Assembly (NCBI GenBank): GCA_026770615.1
Contig: MU631749.1
Coordinates: 102,281-114,470, forward strand
Direction: 5' to 3'
Length of the DNA stretch: 12,190 nt
DNA from: Pavlovales sp. CCMP2436
Taxonomy: Eukaryota > Haptophyta > Pavlovophyceae > Pavlovales
Part shown: piece after piece, positions 7,401-12,190 of the stretch
How the letters are laid out: each line of letters opens with the position of its first letter
How positions within the stretch are numbered: the first letter of the stretch is position 1
Translations under genes and position numbers: made by a program
The notes under the pieces: generated by a model
Databases searched by the model: none
The model's input: only the letters and a program-made list of their open reading frames with translations
Told to the model about the DNA's origin: nothing

Positions 7401-8230
7401 ATAAAGTCTATATATATCAATGAAGGGGGGCTCAGGCTTGCGGTTGGTCAAGTTCAAGACATTCTAATTTCTATTGCTCTTTATTTGAAGGTTGCTGTAT
7501 GTAATATATTCGTACTTCGTGTCGTTCATGATGATATGGTGGCTATGGCTCAGGTCATCCCCCCCCAGCACACGAGTCACGACCACTCATAGCAATTTCC
7601 CGAAGTCAGTTACAAAACCTGGCCAGTTAATTTTTAAATATATACATCTGCAGTAGATTCACGAGTATCTAACTTTTCAAAAAGCGAGGCCACCAATAAG
7701 TAACTTACTACCTAAAATAATATACAAACAATTCATTTTTGATTTTTTTTTTTAATTACATACTGAAAACTCACGTTTAAAAAGTTTTAGGGGGGCTGGT
7801 GAACGACTTCAGTATGGCGGATCACCTTTTCAAAAAAGATCACCTTGTTAGTTACTGATTTACTACCCCACGCACATGAATTCACAAATTTCTGAAAAAT
7901 GTGCAAAATAGAGCTCGCCGAGACGAATCCAGCGAGCCTAGAGTGAGCTCTGGCTTCGAGCATGGAGGCTCGCAATGCTATGGATTTTCGTCCCCCACTT
8001 GCGGGCTGGGGGGGGTGACCGAGGCCAGAGCCTGGTACACATAATTTGTCATTGACATTGATGTCGCGCCGTGTGGCGCTCCTGGTTGCCGATCTGATAA
8101 GCGCTGCTTAAGCTGTGGTGCCTTTAAGGCTGCGCGGCGGACGTGCAGCCTGTGCTACCGGCTAGTCCACCTTGGCGTGCGAAATACCTGTGCAATGCCA
8201 TCGGCCGTTTTGTGAATGTGTCTGTACCCC
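7401..8230. other. Intergenic region; no gene recognised
   Basis: AT-rich, with a C8 run (7560-7567), a T-run near 7742-7753, and short repeats such as GATCACCTT occurring twice (around 7819 and 7839). A minus-strand open frame at 7787-7975 has no recognisable motif. I see no RNA gene or domain here. Confidence 0.45.
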
Positions 8231-8770
8231 GCCTGAGTTTACGAAGTGAACCTTGAGAAATGGGCAACTCTGTTTGTCCGCGCGTAGCTCGCGGAGTAGG
8301 CAAGCAGCATCTCCCACGTCCGGCACGAGTGGTGCTGCGAGTGCTGCTGTTGGCATGCCGCAAGTGCGACAGCGCAGATTGCTCTGCGCGGCGTTCCAGC
8401 ACCGGATCGGTCAACGAAAAATCCGTTGACGGCGGATCGGGCCGTCAACGTGGGTTGGAAGTGGTACCTCCTTCCCCATCTCGCTGTTCCGTAAAAATGC
8501 GGCTGCAGCTGCGTGCGGAAGAGCCTGGATCTCGACGCCGTCATGCAGTATGTGACATCAAGGTCCAGGGAGGTCGCGCACGAGGTGCCGCTGAAGCCTT
8601 GTGATCGTTTTCGTCTGCTTATACGCCTTGAACATCGCTCTGGGCGATCTGGCGGAATGCAGCTCCTCCACAGAGGTCGGTGCGCCGCCCGCTCTCGGGC
8701 TCGCTCTGGGGCGAAGACGTCGTTCACATTTTTGAGCATACTCGTATACAAGCAGGCTGGACTCTATCGG

Positions 8771-8798
8771 GAGCCCAAGTGTCCTCTCACTTGGGCTC
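8771..8798. repeat. Perfect 11-bp inverted repeat with 6-base loop
   Basis: GAGCCCAAGTG at 8771-8781 pairs exactly with CACTTGGGCTC at 8788-8798 around TCCTCT. Another short inverted repeat (GGGAT/ATCCC around TTAAAT) lies just downstream, within about 8824-8843. There is no T-run and no gene next to it, so it is called a structural repeat and not a terminator. Confidence 0.75.
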
Positions 8799-8964
8799 TG
8801 TCTGACATCCTGATTTTGTACGCCCGGGATTTAAATATCCCTGGGCCTAGCTGCTTGCTCGAGGCTTCTGCGGCTGCTCTTCGTGCCTCCTCAGTTCTGT
8901 TCTCAGGGTCTCTACTTACAGAGAGATCTTGTGACACCTTGTCTGCATCGTAACTCTTCACGTC

Positions 8965-8990
8965 TCTAGCTCTCTCTCTCTCTCTAGCTG
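8965..8990 (+). repeat. CT dinucleotide microsatellite
   Basis: A short CTCTCTCT run bracketed by two CTAG-containing copies of TCTAGCT. Simple sequence with no assigned role. Confidence 0.75.
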
Positions 8991-9000
8991 CCTTCGACGC

Positions 9001-9300
9001 TCACCGCGTCTCGGACTTCAATCCTCTCTTAGCTCGTGCTTGCGTTCAACACCGCTAGCCTCTCGATAGACTCTGCCCGCAGTGTTTCGTCGTCCGACCC
9101 GGTGATAGCCATCGGCCAATGTGCACCGGCCAGCGATTATTGATATTCGGCTAATGTTCGGCCAGAGCTGGAGATCTTCGGCCATGGCCGGCCAATGCAG
9201 TGTATCTGAAATACATAGCAGACCTCTGAACAAAAGTACATCGTTGAGTTGCCGGACGCATCGATGTCCTCGCCACATTGTCGCCGCCACCGCCGAATTT
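9001..9300. other. Spacer with repeated CGGCCAATG words
   Basis: No gene is recognised. The words CGGCCAATG (near 9113 and 9190) and a GGCCATGGCC palindrome around 9180 recur, together with related TTCGGC words. Open frames on both strands here have no motif. Confidence 0.35.
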
Positions 9301-9305
9301 AATGT

Positions 9306-9350
9306 GCCACACGGACATCGATGAGCCGTACTGGTCGATGTCCGTGTGGC
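9306..9350. repeat. Perfect 16-bp inverted repeat beyond the DJ-1 gene 3' end
   Basis: GCCACACGGACATCGA at 9306-9321 is the exact reverse complement of 9335-9350, with a 13-base loop. Seen from the minus-strand DJ-1 gene it begins 91 bases past the stop codon, so it may form a stem-loop in that transcript's 3' region. It may instead be a small foldback element. It is GC-rich and should be stable. Confidence 0.85.
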
Positions 9351-9469
9351 CGAGAGCGACCATCCACGCGATCATCCAGGCCGAACAAGAGCCCGCGTAT
9401 AAGAGCGGCTGCCCCACCTACATTACCAAGAAGGATGCAGCCTACGCGAGCTTGGAAGCCACCGCCTGA
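9326..9469 (+). other. Possible terminal exon of a plus-strand gene converging on DJ-1
   Basis: The frame is open from 9248 and reads YWSMSVWPRATIHAIIQAEQ...YITKKDAAYASLEATA before TGA at 9467-9469. Codons have G/C-biased third positions and the composition looks protein-like, unlike the surrounding frames. It overlaps the last 28 bases of the DJ-1 coding region on the other strand. I do not recognise the protein and see no upstream exon, so this is a tentative call. The possible acceptor AG at 9324-9325 lies in the hairpin loop. Confidence 0.25.
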
Positions 9470-10129
9470 ATGATCGCATGGCAGAAAGGCGTCAGGTCAG
9501 CTGGCGTGCGCGCGGTGATGATAGCACGATCGACCACGACAGCCTGGTCCACCCACGTCGCTCCCGCGTTGATGAGGTCGTCTTTGATTGCGGCGAAGCC
9601 AGTGCAGCGGTATCCATCGCACACGGGGCGGCCAGTCTGCGGATCTCGCGCCGAACAGAACATCCACGCGCCGTGGCAGATGGCGGCCACCGGCTTGTCC
9701 ATGGCGAGCATGCGCACGATGAAGTTGAGCATCGGCACGCTCCGCCGCATGTAATCAGGACTGAAGCCGCCAGGGATCACAAGCGCTTCGAATTCGTCGG
9801 CAGAAACGGCCGAGATCGTCGCGTGCGACAGGACGGGGTAGCCGAATTTTCCCGTGTACTTGGTGCCGGCCGGAGCGGCCCCTATCACGGTGACGGTGGC
9901 GCCCTCCTCCTCAAGCCTCTTCTGCGGGTAGGTCACTTCCTACGGTAGGCAGCGATTCAAGGCGGGAGGTGGGGGAGCCGGGAGGGGAGGTTGGTGGCGA
10001 GGCTCTGCTGCAGCCACGGCGTGCAATGTGCAGACGGGGTTGTGCACGCACGAGGTCCTCGAAGCTATAGTCGCAGAAGAGAGCGATCTTCGCACCCACC
10101 AGCCGCTGCGGAAAGCCCGCCGTCGCCAT
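9442..10129 (-). CDS. DJ-1/PfpI family protein (class I glutamine amidotransferase-like), two exons
   Basis: Exon 1 is 10129-10052 and exon 2 is 9939-9442, joined across a 112-base GT-AG intron (donor GTGCGT, acceptor CGTAG, phase 0). The product is 191 residues, the usual size for the family. The splice rebuilds IALFCDYSFEDLEVTYPQKRLEEEGATV, the conserved N-terminus with the acidic residue of the active site (Glu in FEDLE). Residues 80-92 read VIPGGFSPDYMRR. The nucleophile is Cys114 in AICHGAW, next to His115. The C-terminal half (GFAAIKDDLINAGATWVDQAVVVD...IITARTPADLTPF) is typical of PfpI-type members, which are described as proteases, glyoxalases or protein deglycases. A role in dicarbonyl or oxidative-stress handling is inference. 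No targeting leader is obvious. The ATG at 10129 gives MATAGFPQRLVGAKIAL, a normal family start. It is divergent from the hydratase gene. Confidence 0.93.
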
Positions 10130-10345
10130 TGCCAGCGCTTGACGCCCGACGCAGCAGAGGCTGCTTCCCGAAGCTGGAGTGCGCGCGCGCGTCCCGAGAG
10201 CCTGAGCGCGCGAGTCTCGAGAGCCCGGAGCGCCGCGTGAAGTTCCAGCGCGCGCTTCAAGAGTCGATCTTGTCGTCGATTTTTTTTTAAAAGACGCACC
10301 GCCCCAGCGCGTGTTGGGTGTGACCGCGTGCGCACACGGCGCGCC
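10130..10345. promoter_or_regulatory. Shared divergent promoter region (DJ-1 and hydratase)
   Basis: The 216 bases separate the two start codons of oppositely oriented genes, so both promoters and leaders must lie here or overlap the genes. The region is GC-rich, with GCGCGC runs and TCTCGAGA around 10214, plus one T9AAAA tract at 10281-10293. No TATA box or known factor site is clear. Co-regulation is inference from layout. Confidence 0.5.
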
Positions 10346-11176
10346 ATGAAGAGCCGCTCCGTGGTCGCGGCCGGCGTGATCCTGGAGGCCTGGACGACAG
10401 GCAGGCCGATCGCCTCGCGCGAGAACTACCCCTCGTGGGTGACGAGCATCGAGGATGTCTATGCCGTGCACGAGGCCCTCGTGGCCCATCCGCTGTCGAG
10501 CCAGCTAGGCGGCCTCGTCGGGTACAAGCAGGGCAGCATCGGGATGGTCGAGGGCCAGCCCTGCGTGTACGGCCCGCTCTTTGCGGCCTGCATGGTCGAG
10601 TCCCCCGCCGGGCTCTCGGGCAGTGCCGCCAATCTCTTCGCGTACGAGGCCGAGTTCGCGTTCGTCGTGGGCGCCGACCTGGCTCCGCGTGACAGCCCTC
10701 GCTCCGAGGAAGAGGTCTGGCAGGCGATCGCTGAGGTGAGGCTTGCCATCGAGCTCGTTGGGAAGCGCCACACGCTCGACGACGCGACCAACTTTGAGAA
10801 ACTAGCGGACGCGTGCTGCGCGGCTGGCGTGGTCCTAGGTCCCCGGCTGCTGCCGGCGGGCAGTGCAGCCTCCGCCGCGGCAGCCGGCGCGCCGAGCGTC
10901 ACGCCAGCGCAGCTCGCAGAGGCCACCGCGACGCTGACCGCCGGTGGGGAGCTCGTGAACACGGGCCGTGGCAGCAATTGCCCGCTCGGCTCTCCGCTCG
11001 TGGCGCTCACGTGGTGCGCGAACCACCTCAACAGCCGCGGCGTGACACTCTGCGCGGGGCAAGTCGTGATCGGCGGCGCGATCGCCAAGCACAGCTTCAG
11101 CCCCGCGGCTGGCGCTCTTGACATCGTCGCGGATTTCGGGCCGCTCGGCAAGGTCAGCACGGTCCTTGCGCCGTAG
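10346..11176 (+). CDS. 2-keto-4-pentenoate hydratase / fumarylacetoacetate hydrolase-superfamily protein
   Basis: A single exon encodes 276 residues from ATG at 10346 (an upstream in-frame GTG at 10328 is not needed) to TAG at 11174-11176. Family features in order: VYAVHEALV helix (39-47); GYKQGSIGMVEG (59-70), matching the GYKVG region; YGPLF (75-79); AYEAEFAFVVGADLAPRD (99-116) with the metal-binding E101-x-E103; AIELVGKRHTLDD (134-146) with a third acidic ligand at E136; GGELVNTGRGSNCPLGSPLVALTW; and LCAGQVVIGGAI. This is the MhpD-like arrangement, in which the enzyme adds water to 2-hydroxypenta-2,4-dienoate in aromatic meta-cleavage breakdown using a divalent metal. Relatives include decarboxylases and acylpyruvases, so the exact reaction is open. 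An Ala/Ser-rich insert (about 168-190) sits between core segments. No clear targeting peptide. Confidence 0.91.
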   Translation: MKSRSVVAAGVILEAWTTGRPIASRENYPSWVTSIEDVYAVHEALVAHPLSSQLGGLVGYKQGSIGMVEGQPCVYGPLFAACMVESPAGLSGSAANLFAYEAEFAFVVGADLAPRDSPRSEEEVWQAIAEVRLAIELVGKRHTLDDATNFEKLADACCAAGVVLGPRLLPAGSAASAAAAGAPSVTPAQLAEATATLTAGGELVNTGRGSNCPLGSPLVALTWCANHLNSRGVTLCAGQVVIGGAIAKHSFSPAAGALDIVADFGPLGKVSTVLAP

Positions 11177-11508
11177 CTCGCCCACAGCGCGGTCACGAAT
11201 CACGTATGAGCCTGAGGAGGGCGAGCCCTCAGCCCTCCGGTCCGGGGCCCGTTGCAACTTCACCCGAGGCGCCCACTAGTTAGTTTGAAATTTTACTCAG
11301 TTGATGGAATGCTCTTGATCACGTCGGACCATGATTATAATAATATGATTCATCCGGTATAAACTTTCTGCACGTGACAGAGATAGATAATCAGAAATCC
11401 TATAATAAACAGGAAAAAATAAAAACTTTTTAAGTTTTCAACCCTTGCCCTTGGGTCCAGACTCCAGTTCCAGACTCCCTGGGACGGACGTTTTACTAGA
11501 AACTTCGG
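11177..11508. other. Spacer after the hydratase gene; no gene
   Basis: It begins GC-rich and becomes AT-rich from about 11280, with A-rich tracts near 11410-11430. No open frame here carries a motif. The AT-rich part probably includes the 3' end of the hydratase transcript. Confidence 0.45.
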
Positions 11509-11512
11509 ACTT

Positions 11513-11922
11513 GGGTCGAAATCCGAATCAGTGGCGCGATTCCGCACTGAGGAGGAGGGAAAGTTGTGGGCGGGACGCGAAGTAGTAGACATTCTTCGCC
11601 CCTGCGCGCTAAGTACCAATAGCTGTTGTCAAATAGAGCCCTTCTCGACGGTCGTAGCCCACCTCGTGTGCCTCTCCAATGCATCTGGGGTCGACAACAT
11701 GCTAAAGGTAACTAACATCTCCGATTCTCAGCGCTCGGAAGCGATAAGAAAGTCATGGTTCCCGATGGGGCACAGAGGAGTTAGATGCAGATTCGTGAAT
11801 GGGGCGGCGCCCCATTTCTAACTCCTCTGTGCCCAACCCGGTTCGTGAGTTACTCCAAAGGATTTTCACCAGACTTTTTCGTAATTTCCCCCCGAACTGG
11901 CCACTAATTCGGATTTCGACCC
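11513..11922. mobile_element. MITE-like DNA transposon with 23-bp terminal inverted repeats
   Basis: The left end GGGTCGAAATCCGAAT... (11513-11535) and right end (11900-11922) are inverted repeats matching at 22 of 23 positions. Each is immediately flanked by ACTT (11509-11512 and 11923-11926), a 4-base direct repeat that looks like a target-site duplication. The 410-base interior has no transposase. It contains nested inverted repeats at 11768-11834. This is the structure of a non-autonomous miniature inverted-repeat element; a 4-base duplication does not by itself identify the superfamily. Confidence 0.82.
11768..11834. repeat. Nested perfect hairpins inside the MITE-like element
   Basis: An 18-base arm (GGGCACAGAGGAGTTAGA, 11768-11785) pairs perfectly with 11817-11834. 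Inside its loop, ATGGGGC (11799-11805) pairs with GCCCCAT (11809-11815) around GGC. Together they would fold into a long cruciform or RNA stem. Confidence 0.9.
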
Positions 11923-11964
11923 ACTTACACACGAGCAGTACTAATAGTGTAGTTATATATTGAC

Positions 11965-12067
11965 TGATAGGGATTCAAGCTGGCGTCTGACTGTTCTGAA
12001 TGTTTTGCTGGTCTGAGCGCTGCGTCGCCCATTGCCTGCTGCGTGCCTTAGTTGGCTGCGCTGGCTT
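11965..12067 (+). repeat. 103-base dispersed repeat, copy C
   Basis: Same unit and orientation as 7298-7400, with six substitutions over 103 bases and no indels. It starts 42 bases after the right end of the MITE-like element. No flanking direct repeat is obvious here, in contrast to copy B. Confidence 0.85.
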
Positions 12068-12190
12068 GGGCGCCACCGCGCGTGCCGATGGATCTCCGGT
12101 AATGTGCCCGGGCAAGGGCGTTTAGGGAGATGATCTGCTGGTTGCTGTTTGTCGTGTTCCCACGCTGGGCAGCGATCGGGGCCAGCGCGC
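12068..12190. other. Window end; no gene recognised
   Basis: About 120 GC-rich bases after repeat copy C. No open frame of useful length or motif is visible, and a gene may begin outside the window. Confidence 0.4.

Larger units (their letters stand above)
8231..9000. other. Unassigned region with overlapping open frames and hairpins
   Basis: Moderately GC-rich. Overlapping frames lie on both strands (plus 8513-8953; minus 8239-8751 and 8764-8961). None has a motif I recognise, and their overlap argues against all being real. It contains a GTCAACG/CGTTGAC hairpin (about 8408-8428) and a perfect 11-bp hairpin (8771-8798). It could be a decayed mobile element, but I cannot show it. Confidence 0.35.

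Noticed and set aside
10459..11196. 245-residue minus-strand frame opposite the hydratase
   Set aside because: Long antisense frames are expected in GC-rich genes. The plus strand has the hydratase motifs in order and this frame has none.

Overview
The window reads as nuclear DNA of a eukaryotic microalga. Coding regions are GC-rich with strong G/C third positions. Two of the four host genes are interrupted by short GT-AG introns (112-368 nt) whose removal rebuilds conserved proteins. The intergenic DNA is AT-richer and full of microsatellites, dispersed repeats and transposon debris. The alpha/beta hydrolase resembles plant chloroplast homologues and has a signal-peptide-like N-terminus, which fits a secondary-plastid lineage such as a haptophyte or stramenopile. 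The exact taxon is inference.

Layout. 1-795: no convincing gene; a dispersed repeat (about 431-487) and a (GCC)n tract. 796-2471 (minus): a 5'-truncated non-LTR (LINE-like) retrotransposon. It has a Cys-rich zinc-finger-like segment downstream of the lost reverse transcriptase and, in another frame, an OTU-type cysteine protease domain with its Cys and His motifs intact. 2569-3738 (plus): intronless alpha/beta hydrolase, probably plastid-targeted. 3739-4118: AT-rich spacer with a diverged copy of a dispersed repeat. 4119-7091 (plus): a seven-exon, 540-residue DnaJ co-chaperone with an unusual Gly/Ala-rich N-terminal region, a J-domain with HPD, and a DnaJ-X domain. Its introns hold a CTG/CTA microsatellite, a T-rich tract and a dispersed repeat. 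7092-9441: 2.3 kb of repeats, hairpins and unassigned sequence. 9442-10129 (minus): two-exon DJ-1/PfpI family gene. 10346-11176 (plus): intronless 2-keto-4-pentenoate hydratase/FAH-family gene, divergent from DJ-1 over 216 bp. 11177-12190: a 410-bp MITE-like element with 23-bp terminal inverted repeats and 4-bp target duplications, then another copy of the 103-bp dispersed repeat.

The four host genes look like independent housekeeping or stress functions: plastid hydrolase, co-chaperone, DJ-1 glyoxalase/deglycase-type enzyme and dienoate hydratase. There is no sign of an operon or a dedicated system. The more unusual material is the mobile and structural DNA between them: the OTU-bearing LINE remnant, the MITE with nested hairpins, the dispersed repeat with a probable target-site duplication, and a perfect hairpin beyond the 3' end of the DJ-1 gene.
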